Shown: positions 1 to 9,029 of the stretch, in pieces
How positions within the stretch are numbered: the stretch's first letter is position 1
Layout of the letters: the number at the start of each line of letters is the position of its first letter
Assembly (NCBI RefSeq): GCF_023715205.1
Contig: NZ_JAMBNR010000004.1
Coordinates: 248,001 to 312,000 of the forward strand
From: Mesobacillus maritimus
GTDB lineage: Bacteria > Bacillota > Bacilli > Bacillales > Cytobacillaceae
Direction of reading: 5' to 3'
Length of the DNA: 64,000 nt
Translations under genes and position numbers: made by a program
Notes under the pieces: generated by a model
The model's database searches: none
Told to the model about the DNA's origin: nothing
The model's input: only the letters and a program-made list of their open reading frames with translations

Positions 1-330
1 AAGAGATTTTGCGCGTCCAATCATATCCTCCATTAATATTTTTCCAATTCCTCTGCCACGGGCGTTTGCTGATAGGTAAATGGATATTTCGACTGTTTTC
101 GCGTACGCTTCTTTTGGATTATATGACGATATCCCGCAATAACCTAAAACTTCCCCGTCTAGCTCAGCAATGATTAAAGGAAATTGCTCATTGTATTTGG
201 CGAACCACTGTTCACGTTGGTTGAGTGTTTGTTCTTCTAAATCAAAGGTTGCAGTTAAATTGCGAATGGCTTCATTATAAATCTCAAGCATTGCTGGTAT
301 ATCTGTTGAAACTGCCTTTCGAATGTTCAA
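1..330 (-). CDS. GNAT N-acetyltransferase, phosphinothricin-acetyltransferase-like (partial, 3' end off window)
   Basis: Only the first 110 residues are in the window; the gene runs off the left edge. The visible part starts MNIRKAVSTDIPAMLEIYN, then shows the VLGYCGISSYNP strand, the KTVEISIYL strand and the acetyl-CoA phosphate loop ANARGRGIGK, in the order of a GNAT fold. The wording fits the phosphinothricin/methionine-sulfoximine acetyltransferase group (Bacillus YwnH-like), which moves acetyl from acetyl-CoA to a small amine in the cytoplasm. I use the TTG at 330 because GAGGGG lies at normal spacing upstream; an ATG seven bases further up is in another frame. The exact substrate is inferred from family resemblance only. 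Confidence 0.8.
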   Translation of the reverse strand, partial: MNIRKAVSTDIPAMLEIYNEAIRNLTATFDLEEQTLNQREQWFAKYNEQFPLIIAELDGEVLGYCGISSYNPKEAYAKTVEISIYLSANARGRGIGKILMEDMIGRAKSL

Positions 331-575
331 ATTTCATCCCCTCGTCCTTCTATAAATTAACACAAACTCATACGTTTTCTTGGTAAAATAAAAGTAGAAC
401 TTTGAGAATATTATCTCCCCAGTAAAAGAAATTTTAAAGTCTTTTCTTTTGGGTAGCTGCTTTGTTTATTCACTCCATATTCTTTATGAGGAGGCGAGTG
501 ATAGGAATTTATACTTTGAAAGATAAGAAAAGACCTACCTTGGAGATAGCAATAAAATGAGAAAGGAGTGAGAAA

Positions 576-1643
576 ATGTCCAAGCGTAAAGTGACAGCAG
601 CTGATTGGAGGGTTATAAAAAGAGAATTAGAATTCATGAAAACTAATGGGGTATTGGAAGTAGATAAGATCAACGAGATTGAAAGAATTTATGAACCTAA
701 GCGGGTTTCATTTACGAAAACACTCCTATACGTAGGAGCGATTTTAATCGGAGTCGGTATTCTTAGTTTCGTTGCCAGCAACTGGGCGGAAATTGGGAAG
801 CTGACAAAGTTTTTAATGATTATTGGTTTGTTTATTGCATGCTTTTTCACTGGTTATAAGATGGAAAGTACTCTGCCGAAAACAGCAAAAAGTTTTTATT
901 ATTTAGGAGCTATCGTATTTGGTGCAGGCATATTTTTAGTGGGCCAAATGTTCCATTTTGGTGGTGATTTCCAGGATGCGTTTTTATGGTGGTCACTGGG
1001 GATTATGCCTTTGGCATGGGTTATACGTGATAAACGGTTACTCCTCGGTGCAGGGATTCTCATTTTGGTTTCTATGACTGATGCTACCATCTTTAATGGT
1101 GAAGTCATTCCTTATTGGATTCTCCTGTGGATTGTATCAATTTGGTGGTTAAATAACAAAATAGGTTTCTCGGCACCAAACGGCTTCATACACGGCTTGC
1201 TTCAACTTGCTTTTATTGCGTCAATTCTCAATTATTTCCTCCATGATGTTCAAGATACAGAATATATTTATGGCTTGGTCTTTTTATTAATTGGGATGGG
1301 GCTAGTACTAATGGAAGGGAAAATCCGTGATATCTATGTTTCCTTAGGTTTTCTTGTCCATGGTGTGGCGGCACTACTGTTATCACTTGAAGAAACTTGG
1401 CCAAATGAATGGGTTTATCTACCGTTTTCATTTCTTTATGTAGTCTATTTATTTTACTATATTAAAAAAGGAAGTTTGTTCAGTATTGTTCTGTTATGCA
1501 TGATGATTTTCAGGTTTTACCTTGATTATACCTTTGCTTTCTTGCCAAAATCCCTCGTATTTATCATTGGTGGAATCATTTTACTAGGGTTTGGATTTTA
1601 CTTCGAAAAGCAAAGGAAGAAAGGGAGGAATCATCATGCCTAA
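576..1643 (+). CDS. DUF2157 domain polytopic membrane protein
   Basis: A 355-residue protein with a short soluble N-terminus (WRVIKRELEFMKTNGVLEVDKI) followed by about ten hydrophobic helices. The N-terminal helix-rich stretch plus the first TM pair (LLYVGAILIGVGILSFVASNW) is the signature of DUF2157, a family of bacterial membrane proteins of unknown function. AAAGGAGTGAG lies seven bases before the ATG. The 3' end overlaps the next gene by eight bases, and the pair DUF2157 plus GDYXXLXY protein is a recurring bacterial neighbourhood, so the two probably act together in the membrane. No catalytic residues can be pointed to. The function is unknown. Confidence 0.85.
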   Translation: MSKRKVTAADWRVIKRELEFMKTNGVLEVDKINEIERIYEPKRVSFTKTLLYVGAILIGVGILSFVASNWAEIGKLTKFLMIIGLFIACFFTGYKMESTLPKTAKSFYYLGAIVFGAGIFLVGQMFHFGGDFQDAFLWWSLGIMPLAWVIRDKRLLLGAGILILVSMTDATIFNGEVIPYWILLWIVSIWWLNNKIGFSAPNGFIHGLLQLAFIASILNYFLHDVQDTEYIYGLVFLLIGMGLVLMEGKIRDIYVSLGFLVHGVAALLLSLEETWPNEWVYLPFSFLYVVYLFYYIKKGSLFSIVLLCMMIFRFYLDYTFAFLPKSLVFIIGGIILLGFGFYFEKQRKKGRNHHA

Positions 1644-2181
1644 GCGTGCCCAACAACTCATTCTTGCTTGCCTTATTCCAGTTGGTATATTACTAGGCAT
1701 GACAATCACTCCACTGTACACCTTATTGGTTGGAGAGGAGGTAGTTCTTCGAACGGTACCGGTTGACCCAACCGATTTGTTTCGAGGCGATTATGTTGTT
1801 TTGCGGTATGAGGCAGAAGAGCTTCCTAGTACCTTAGTAGATGAAGATGTTCTCTCCCAGCTAGATAAAGGTGGGGATAACTTGGATGTCTTTGTTCCAT
1901 TAGAGTTGCAAAATGGTATACATGTACCAACAAAAGTAAGCCTCACAAAACCAGATACAAATTTGTATCTGAAAGGGAAGCTGCAGTATATTGGACCTTC
2001 TTGGACGACTGACACTGCAGGTGTAGAGGTCGCGCATATCAGCTACAGTCTCGATAAATACTTTGTTGAAGATAATACGGGGCTTGAGTTGGAGGATGCC
2101 TCAAGAAATGGAGATATCCTTGCAAAGGTAAAAGTGAAAAATGGTTATGCATATTTAGTGGATCTTTCAATTGAAAACTGA
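1636..2181 (+). CDS. GDYXXLXY domain membrane-anchored protein
   Basis: A 181-residue protein with one N-terminal hydrophobic anchor (residues about 8-30) and an extracytoplasmic domain. Residues 51-58 read GDYVVLRY, the exact motif that names the GDYXXLXY family. A longer reading from 1591 is possible, but the ATG at 1636 has AAGGGAGG just upstream and gives a clean N-terminal anchor, so I prefer it. It overlaps the DUF2157 gene by eight bases and should be translationally coupled to it. The family has no proven function; the conserved partnership suggests one membrane complex (inference). Confidence 0.85.
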   Translation: MPKRAQQLILACLIPVGILLGMTITPLYTLLVGEEVVLRTVPVDPTDLFRGDYVVLRYEAEELPSTLVDEDVLSQLDKGGDNLDVFVPLELQNGIHVPTKVSLTKPDTNLYLKGKLQYIGPSWTTDTAGVEVAHISYSLDKYFVEDNTGLELEDASRNGDILAKVKVKNGYAYLVDLSIEN

Positions 2182-2262
2182 TATAGAAAACAGCTGGACA
2201 CTGAACACCATTTGTTAACGGGTTATTGTTCGTTCCTATCACAAACATTAAAAATGCAAGTC

Positions 2263-2302
2263 AAATGAGTGCCAATTTGCTATGAATTGACACTCATTTT
2301 TT
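2263..2302 (+). terminator. Rho-independent terminator
   Basis: A 15-bp stem with one mismatch (AAATGAGTGCCAATT against AATTGACACTCATTT), a seven-base loop and a run of six T. It ends the DUF2157/GDYXXLXY operon. Confidence 0.8.
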
Positions 2303-2373
2303 ATGGTGTAAAAGCTACTTAGGCGAAAAAAATATAAATTTTTATAGAGAAATGAGCCTTGAAAAAATTAAAA

Positions 2374-2565
2374 ATAAGCGGAAATTTTCCGGTTAGGCTG
2401 CAGGATAGTGCTCGATTCTTGGAATATAAGCGGAGTTTTTCCGATTAAGCAAAGCAGCAAAATTACCCATTTTCACGTATTTTGAATCAATAGTCGGAAT
2501 CCTTCCGTCTATTAAAGTTATTTTCAGTGCCATTTCCTTAATTAAGAGATAGTTCTCCGCTTATT
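2374..2565. repeat. Degenerate intergenic repeat array, ATAAGCGGA...TTCCG units
   Basis: Three direct units (starting near 2374, 2426 and 2490) and one inverted unit (2541-2565) share an ATAAGCGGA / TTCCGNTTA core, each with a small CGGA...TCCG dyad. The spacing is roughly 52-64 bases. No reading frame or promoter fits them. They occupy most of the 661-base gap between the GDYXXLXY gene and the RND pump, which otherwise holds only two terminators. Confidence 0.6.
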
Positions 2566-2653
2566 GGTCAAACACCATGCTGACTCCCTATCTGGGTCCA
2601 CAATTTTATAGATAGGGAGGGAACAGAATATTGAGGGAGTTCAACAGGTACCA

Positions 2654-2690
2654 AAAATGACTCAGTATCATAACTGAGTCATTTTATTTA
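2654..2690. terminator. Bidirectional terminator between convergent genes
   Basis: The stem AAAATGACTCAGT / ACTGAGTCATTTT has an A-run on its left and a T-rich tract on its right. It can therefore stop transcription from either side and most clearly serves the RND gene that ends at 2843. Confidence 0.75.
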
Positions 2691-2842
2691 TTAATATAAA
2701 ACGAAGTAAAAATTTGGCTACATTTTTGATGTAATGAATGATTGTATGACAGGTAACGGGAACCCGTTAACCGCTTGCGTTCAGCTTTTTCCTACTTGTT
2801 CTTTGGGTTCCAATCTGTAGCGGATATCATCTGGAATCTTAT

Positions 2843-5800
2843 TTAAAGCTTGCCAACTGTTGGATTCTCTTGGTCAATTACTGATTTCGTCGAAGGATCA
2901 GACTTTAATTCAATCGCATGATCCGCTATACTAGCCTTTTTTCTTGAAAATAAGCGATAAACAGCTGGAATCAGCAATAAGGTAATGAACGTAGCAAATA
3001 ATAGCCCTGAAATAATCGCTGTAGCCATCGGTGCTTGGTAATTTCCTGAAGTGCCTGTGGCTAGAGCCAGTGGAAGCATTCCCCCCACAGTCGTTAAGGT
3101 GGTCATAAAGATAGGCCGTATGCGATCCTTTCCTGCATTTACTAAAGCCGTTTCAATGTTTTCGCCTTGTTTTCGAAGTTGGTTGGTTCGGTCGACAAGT
3201 AGAATCGCATTATTTAAAACGATACCAATTAACATGACAATCCCCATACCGGACATAAGACTTAATTCTCTTTGGGTCAAAAATAAACCTAGTGTTACAC
3301 CGACAATTGTCATTGGGATTACAGACATGACAATCAATGGATGGAACAAATGATTAAATTGGACAGCCATCACCAAATAAACTAAGAAGATGGCCATTCC
3401 TAGGATTAAAATCATTTCCTTGATTAATTCCTGTTGCTGCTCGAGGTCGCCAGCAACAGTTACCTGATAGCCAGTGGGAGGTTCAAAATCATCGATTACT
3501 TCCTGGACTTCTCGATTGATGGATCCGAGGTCTTTCCCTTCGATATCAGCATAAATAGACAAGTATCTTTCCCCATTAGTATGATAAATTTCGTTAGGTG
3601 TCTTGATTGATTGTAACTCGATGAAACTAGAAAGTTTTTTATCTCCATCTGAGGTTGGCACCTTTAAGTCAAGAATAGCAGCTTCCGTATCTGTTACTTC
3701 CTCCCACTTTATATGGAGTGGAACACGTTCACCTTCCATCATCATTTCGCCAACAGGCATTTGTAAGAAAGCCTGTTCAATCATTTGTTTTATTAGCATA
3801 GGTGATATTTCAGCATCCTCAATTGCCTCTTCTTTCAAGGCAATTACTTGTTCAGTGGTGGTTCGATTCATTGAATTGGTCACACCAACAATACCGTTAA
3901 TAGCTTCTAATTCTTTCGTGAAATCACTAGCAATGGATTGTAGTTTTTCAAAGTCCTCCCCTTTAATGGATAATTGAACGGGGTACCCGCTTCCTCCGGT
4001 CATCGCATTTTGGACACTTTCAATCGGATAATCTTTTTCTAATGCTCTCAGAGATTTAAAAATGGCTTCATTTACTTCTTTTTGGTCAGTCGTAATGTCG
4101 TCTCCTTTAGTCATATTTATAATGGTATAGAAAATCCCACCGTTATCCATTACATAACTGGTTTCAACATCATCAACTCCATTTAGCTTTTCAGTTATTT
4201 CGTCCACAATGGTTTCTTTTTCTTCTATAGTAATACCTGGTTCAAGATTCACCATCAACTCTGCATAGCGGTTTAGAACATCAGGCATGATTGTCATTGG
4301 GATTTTCGTGATTAACACAAATGATCCTGCAAACATCATGATAAAGAGAGCGATAATCGTTAAGCTTCTCCGCTTTTTTTGAACAATCCATTCTAGTATA
4401 TTTGTATAGCTTCGCATGATTGGTCCATCTTTGCGGGCTTTTTTCGTAGGGTTTAGTTGTAAAAACTTCTCGGAAAGAGACGGAATCAACGTAAATGAGA
4501 TGACAATCGAGCTGATGAGCGTAAGGGCAATGACCATGGATAGTACAATCATCATTTGCCCCATCTCACCACCGAGCATCCCGATTGGGAGAAATACAAC
4601 TACGGTTGTGAGCATAGAAGCAATGACCGCTGAAGCGACCTCTTGAACTCCTTCCAATACTGCTGTTAGTTTCGGCAGTCCCTGTTCTTTTTTTCGATAA
4701 ATCGATTCTAGAATTACGATTGAGGAGTCAACCATCATTCCAATTCCTAGCCCTAAGCCGATAAGTGTCAACATATTCAAGCTATAATCAAACAGCCACA
4801 TAAAGGTAAAAGTCAATAAAACAGAGGTAGGTATGGTAAGGCCTACAATGATGGTGGCACGGATGTTTCTTAAAAACAGCAATAAAATCACAATTGCGAT
4901 CGCAGCACCGATGAGAATATTTCCTGTAACGCCATCAATAGAATCTTGCACATAATCAGCTTGCGCTACGATTTCATTAAGTTGGAAACCTTGAATTAGG
5001 TTATCCTCTCTTATTTGTTCAACTTCAGCTCGTACCGCATTTGCCATATCAATTTGAGTCACATCAGATGAGCGGCCAACTTGAACAAAAATAAAATCTT
5101 TTGAACCATTTTTCCATACATTTGAAGAGTTTTCTACCGGACTGAAGGAAATGGTAGCTACATCTTGTAATTCAGTGAAACCTGTTTGATTTGCGATAGG
5201 GATCTTCTTTACATCCTCTAGATTTGTTAGTGTTGTATCCCATCTAAGGAGTGGTGAGTCATTATCACTCGTTAATTCACCAAGGGTGGCTTCATTATTT
5301 GATTCTCCAATGGCAGTGATGACTTGATTTACATCAAGGTCATGTTTCACCAGTTTTTCTGGATCAAATTCGATGATGATTTCATTTTCGACTAAACCCG
5401 CAAACGCAACATCGCTTACCTCAGATAAGTCTTCTAATCTAGGTTCTAGAACATTTGTAGCAAAGTCTGTCATGTCGTCCATGGTTCCACCAGATAAATC
5501 CAAGAAGAACTCATAACTCTGACTTGTTCCAAATTGTCCAGCCTCATGGTTGGTGATTTCAGGAACCTCATTGGCTGTGGCGGTCACAATGCTCTCTACT
5601 TCTTTAAAGCTTTCTTCCCCTTTTCCTTGCTCAAAAGTTAACTGGAGAGAAGACCTTCCGATGGCAGTGCTGGAATCTATCTTCTCCACGCCATCTATAC
5701 CAAGGAGTTTTTGCTCCATTGGTGTTGTAATTAACCGTTCAACTTCAATTGCCGGAAGATTATTTGCGCTTACTTCTACATATGCACCGTCCATTGCGAC

Positions 5801-5923
5801 TTCGGGCATCAGTTCTTTATCAAGGTCGATAATAGCGTAAGTACCGACCAATATAACGAACAAAGACACCAGGCTAACCAAGATTTTCCGATTGATAATA
5901 AACTTTAGTACCTTCACAGTCAT
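2843..5923 (-). CDS. RND-family efflux transporter permease (SwrC/AcrB-like)
   Basis: A 1026-residue inner-membrane proton-driven exporter. It has the two-fold RND layout: TM1 at about 12-30, a long extracytoplasmic loop, TM2-6, a cytoplasmic link near KKARKDG, then TM7, a second large loop and TM8-12. The TM4 sequence GMMVDSSIVILESIYRK carries the acidic proton-relay position of AcrB-type pumps. The size and Gram-positive setting match B. subtilis SwrC (YerP), which protects against surfactin and other amphiphiles. No membrane-fusion or outer-membrane partner is adjacent, as usual in Firmicutes. AAAGGGG precedes the ATG. The substrate is not predictable from sequence. Confidence 0.9.
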   Translation of the reverse strand: MTVKVLKFIINRKILVSLVSLFVILVGTYAIIDLDKELMPEVAMDGAYVEVSANNLPAIEVERLITTPMEQKLLGIDGVEKIDSSTAIGRSSLQLTFEQGKGEESFKEVESIVTATANEVPEITNHEAGQFGTSQSYEFFLDLSGGTMDDMTDFATNVLEPRLEDLSEVSDVAFAGLVENEIIIEFDPEKLVKHDLDVNQVITAIGESNNEATLGELTSDNDSPLLRWDTTLTNLEDVKKIPIANQTGFTELQDVATISFSPVENSSNVWKNGSKDFIFVQVGRSSDVTQIDMANAVRAEVEQIREDNLIQGFQLNEIVAQADYVQDSIDGVTGNILIGAAIAIVILLLFLRNIRATIIVGLTIPTSVLLTFTFMWLFDYSLNMLTLIGLGLGIGMMVDSSIVILESIYRKKEQGLPKLTAVLEGVQEVASAVIASMLTTVVVFLPIGMLGGEMGQMMIVLSMVIALTLISSIVISFTLIPSLSEKFLQLNPTKKARKDGPIMRSYTNILEWIVQKKRRSLTIIALFIMMFAGSFVLITKIPMTIMPDVLNRYAELMVNLEPGITIEEKETIVDEITEKLNGVDDVETSYVMDNGGIFYTIINMTKGDDITTDQKEVNEAIFKSLRALEKDYPIESVQNAMTGGSGYPVQLSIKGEDFEKLQSIASDFTKELEAINGIVGVTNSMNRTTTEQVIALKEEAIEDAEISPMLIKQMIEQAFLQMPVGEMMMEGERVPLHIKWEEVTDTEAAILDLKVPTSDGDKKLSSFIELQSIKTPNEIYHTNGERYLSIYADIEGKDLGSINREVQEVIDDFEPPTGYQVTVAGDLEQQQELIKEMILILGMAIFLVYLVMAVQFNHLFHPLIVMSVIPMTIVGVTLGLFLTQRELSLMSGMGIVMLIGIVLNNAILLVDRTNQLRKQGENIETALVNAGKDRIRPIFMTTLTTVGGMLPLALATGTSGNYQAPMATAIISGLLFATFITLLLIPAVYRLFSRKKASIADHAIELKSDPSTKSVIDQENPTVGKL

Positions 5924-6392
5924 CCATACCCCTTTATTCTCGAATTATAGAGAATTGTAATTTTGTACCCCAAAATTAAGTATAGTCGTTGTTGTGTGAA
6001 AAAATAAGTTTAGTTAAAAGAAAATTACAAAAAATTTACCAAAACTCATATTACCGGCAATGGTGATAAGCAGGGTTTAATTTGTAGATGAGCGAAAAAA
6101 TTCTCTACGCTTTTAGCGTAATCTTTTTTTATACCTTCAAACACGACCCAGAGATAGATTTTAAATTCAGACTTAAGACTTAGAATACAGAGGACTGTCA
6201 ATCTAGGTCTTAATATCTATACTTCATAGAGAGTTCTAGGTAAAAGGGTTCGGCAAAAAATGTAAAAAACAGGTCTATGTACCATAGGAAATTATGATGG
6301 GATAGTATTATGATTATTAGTACAAATAGTATATATTTTATGATAATTAAAATAATTTCAACATTAAATCTAAAAGGGGTCGATTTTAAACT
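5924..6392. other. Gene-free, A/T-rich divergent upstream region
   Basis: A 469-base gap upstream of both the RND gene and the secreted protease. The one structure I see is a perfect 6-bp stem with a TTT loop at 6106-6120 followed by T-rich sequence, which could be a weak terminator. No convincing -35/-10 pair or operator was found. The 120 bases before the protease are very A/T rich. Confidence 0.4.
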
Positions 6393-8849
6393 ATGGGGAA
6401 AAAGTCATTCAAAACGATTCTTGCCAGCACGGCAGTTGTACTAGCTCTATCTGGTGCTGGGTCTGTAGCTGCAGCACCAGTAAATGTGATGCAAACACCT
6501 AAAGTAGCAGAATTGGTTGGGGATTTTGACTTTTCGTCTTCAGCAAAAACAAAGGTGATTGTTGAACTAACAGAACCTTCTATCGTTGAAGCGAAGCACA
6601 AAGGACAAAAGCAAACAAAGCAAAATCTCTCAAAAGCTCGTAATCAAGTAAAATCAGATGTTAGTAAAGTAGTAAAGAATGCAAAGGTAAATCGTGAATA
6701 TGATTATGTTTTTTCTGGCTTCTCAGTCGAGCTTCCTGAAGACGGTGTTCCAGCATTATTATCTGTACCAGGAGTAAAGGCTGTCTATCCGGATGTTACA
6801 TACACTACGACTAATGTTGGAGAAGGTGAAGAGATATCAGCGGAAGATTTTAGTCCAGAAATGATGGATAGTGCACCATTTATCGGGTCGAATAAGGCTT
6901 GGGAATCTGGATATACCGGAGAAGGTGTAACAGTAGCCGTGATTGATACCGGTACAGATTATACTCATCCTGATTTAGCTCATGCTTTCGGTGATTATAA
7001 AGGTTATGACTTTGTAGATAACGACAAAGATCCACAGGAAACGCCTGAAGGGGATCCTCGTGGTGAATCGACACAGCATGGTACACACGTAGCTGGTACG
7101 GTTGCTGCGAATGGTCAAATTAAAGGAGTAGCGCCTGAAGCTGAATTGTTGGCTTATCGCGTCTTAGGTCCTGGCGGAAGCGGAACAACTGAAAACGTTA
7201 TTGCTGGTATTGAAAAAGCAGTGGAAGATGGCGCAGATGTTATGAATCTTTCACTTGGAAACTCTTTAAACGATCCTGACTATGCTACTAGTATTGCATT
7301 AGACTGGGCAATGTCCGAAGGAGTTGTTGCGGTAACATCCAATGGAAATAGTGGACCGGAAAACTGGACTGTTGGTTCCCCAGGAACATCACGTGATGCC
7401 ATTTCTGTAGGAGCGACACAGCTTCCATACAATGTATATGATTCTACTATTTCTACTTCGGAAGGCGTTAACTATCCTTCTGCAAAGGTGATGGGTTACC
7501 CGAGCGATGAAGAGCTTTTAGCACTTAGCGGGAAAGAATATGAATTTGTTGATGTTGGATTAGGGGCTCCAGAAGATTTTGAAGGAAAAGATCTTGAAGG
7601 GAAAATTGCATTAATCAGCCGTGGTGGATTTGCGTTTGTTGATAAGGCAACAAATGCAAAGAATGCTGGTGCTGTGGGAGCGATTATCTATAATAATGTT
7701 GCAGGTGAACATGCAGATGTTCCAGGTATGGCGGTTCCAACCATTAAAACAACGCTTGAAGATGGCCAAAAGCTCTTAGGGGAGATAAATAGCGGAATTA
7801 ACACGGTTTCATTTAATATCCAATTCAATTCAGAAGTTGGAGAAACGGTAGCTGATTTCTCTTCTCGTGGTCCAGTGACAAGCACGTGGATGATTAAGCC
7901 AGACGTATCTGCACCTGGAGTAAATATTACAAGTACGGTCCCAACACATGACGCAGCAAATCCACATGGTTATGCAGCGATGCAAGGAACAAGTATGGCT
8001 TCTCCACATGTTGCAGGTGCCGCAGCTCTGGTTCTTCAAGCAAACCCGGAGTGGAGTGTTGAAGATGTAAAAGCTGCACTTATGAATACTGCAGAAGAGG
8101 TCATTGATCCTGGAACTGGACAAGCTTATCCACATAACACACAAGGAGCTGGAAGCATTCGGGTTGTAGATGCAATCAAAACAGACACGTTAGCTACACC
8201 AGGAAGTCATTCTTTTGGAGTGTTTGACAAGAATAAAGGGAAGCAAGTCGAAAAGCAGCAGTTTACGATTAAAAATCTATCTTCAGAAAGAAAAACTTAT
8301 AGCTTTAAAGTTGATATGGGAGAAAACTCTAAAGCAGTCAAAGTATCCACTAGCAATAATTTGAAGGTGAATGCTGGTAAGTCTCAAAACGTAAACCTAA
8401 ATGTACAAGTAGATGCTAGCAAATTAGAGCCAGGCTATTATGAGGGAACCATTACAATTAGTGACGGTACTGAAACAATGGATGTACCGACAATCTTATT
8501 CGTTCAAGAACCAGATTATCCACGTGCTGAGTATGTCGGAATTGCTCAACAAGCCGATGGGAAATTTGAAATTCAAGGCCTATTCCCTGGCGGGGCAGAG
8601 TCGGTTGAGTTGTTTGTATATCTTTCTAATAAAGATGGACAACCAGTAGCTTATTTGGGGGATATTGCCACTTATGAGAATGTTCCTGCCGGATACAGCT
8701 CCTTTGTATGGGATGGTACAGTTGCTGTAGGTTACAATGGTATTCCAAATGGATATAAGCTGCCAGCTGGTAATTACTATAATGTCTATGCTTATGCAAC
8801 TTATAAAGGTCAAACCGATCTTGCAGGTGTTAATTTCTTATTAAAATAA
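6393..8849 (+). CDS. vpr: S8 subtilisin-family extracellular serine protease, Vpr-like
   Basis: An 818-residue secreted protease, close in length to B. subtilis Vpr (806). Residues 1-30 form a Sec signal peptide ending SVAAA. An I9 propeptide-inhibitor domain follows (about 50-140, ending VPGVKAVYPD). The catalytic domain has Asp185 in AVIDTGTDYTHPD, His229 in HGTHVAGT and Ser534 in GTSMASPHVAG. A protease-associated domain is inserted at about 370-470 (GKIALISRGGFAFVDKA). The C-terminus has a fibronectin-like segment and a FlgD-type domain (WDGTVAVGYNGIPNGYKLPA). It should degrade proteins outside the cell. It is monocistronic, with a terminator directly after the stop. Confidence 0.93.
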   Translation: MGKKSFKTILASTAVVLALSGAGSVAAAPVNVMQTPKVAELVGDFDFSSSAKTKVIVELTEPSIVEAKHKGQKQTKQNLSKARNQVKSDVSKVVKNAKVNREYDYVFSGFSVELPEDGVPALLSVPGVKAVYPDVTYTTTNVGEGEEISAEDFSPEMMDSAPFIGSNKAWESGYTGEGVTVAVIDTGTDYTHPDLAHAFGDYKGYDFVDNDKDPQETPEGDPRGESTQHGTHVAGTVAANGQIKGVAPEAELLAYRVLGPGGSGTTENVIAGIEKAVEDGADVMNLSLGNSLNDPDYATSIALDWAMSEGVVAVTSNGNSGPENWTVGSPGTSRDAISVGATQLPYNVYDSTISTSEGVNYPSAKVMGYPSDEELLALSGKEYEFVDVGLGAPEDFEGKDLEGKIALISRGGFAFVDKATNAKNAGAVGAIIYNNVAGEHADVPGMAVPTIKTTLEDGQKLLGEINSGINTVSFNIQFNSEVGETVADFSSRGPVTSTWMIKPDVSAPGVNITSTVPTHDAANPHGYAAMQGTSMASPHVAGAAALVLQANPEWSVEDVKAALMNTAEEVIDPGTGQAYPHNTQGAGSIRVVDAIKTDTLATPGSHSFGVFDKNKGKQVEKQQFTIKNLSSERKTYSFKVDMGENSKAVKVSTSNNLKVNAGKSQNVNLNVQVDASKLEPGYYEGTITISDGTETMDVPTILFVQEPDYPRAEYVGIAQQADGKFEIQGLFPGGAESVELFVYLSNKDGQPVAYLGDIATYENVPAGYSSFVWDGTVAVGYNGIPNGYKLPAGNYYNVYAYATYKGQTDLAGVNFLLK

Positions 8850-8862
8850 AATTCACTAAAAT

Positions 8863-8900
8863 AAAAGCCACTTGGGTTTATATATCCAGGTGGCTTTTTT
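8863..8900 (+). terminator. Rho-independent terminator after the Vpr-like gene
   Basis: The stem AAAGCCACTTGG / CCAGGTGGCTTT with G-T wobbles, an eight- to ten-base loop and a T6 tail lies 14 bases after the stop codon. Confidence 0.88.
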
Positions 8901-9029
8901 GTATCGTGTTGTTACATGAACATTACGTTCTAATAATTTGTCAATCACAATTGGTAATAATACCCTAATGCTCACCAGCCTAGATCTCTTTGCATACGAT
9001 GTCATGTAAAGTGAGGAGGGGTGAGAGCT

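Noticed and set aside
498-560. A 20-codon GTG frame with GAGGAGG upstream, just before the DUF2157 gene.
   Set aside because: The ribosome site is good, but the peptide is short and featureless and may be chance; there is no coding evidence beyond the frame.
6106-6130. A 6-bp perfect hairpin followed by T-rich sequence upstream of the Vpr-like gene.
   Set aside because: The stem is short and no gene ends there on the plus strand, so it is not called as a terminator.
7830-8144. A 104-codon open frame antisense to the Vpr-like gene.
   Set aside because: It is a shadow of a strongly supported protease gene and has no ribosome site or family resemblance.
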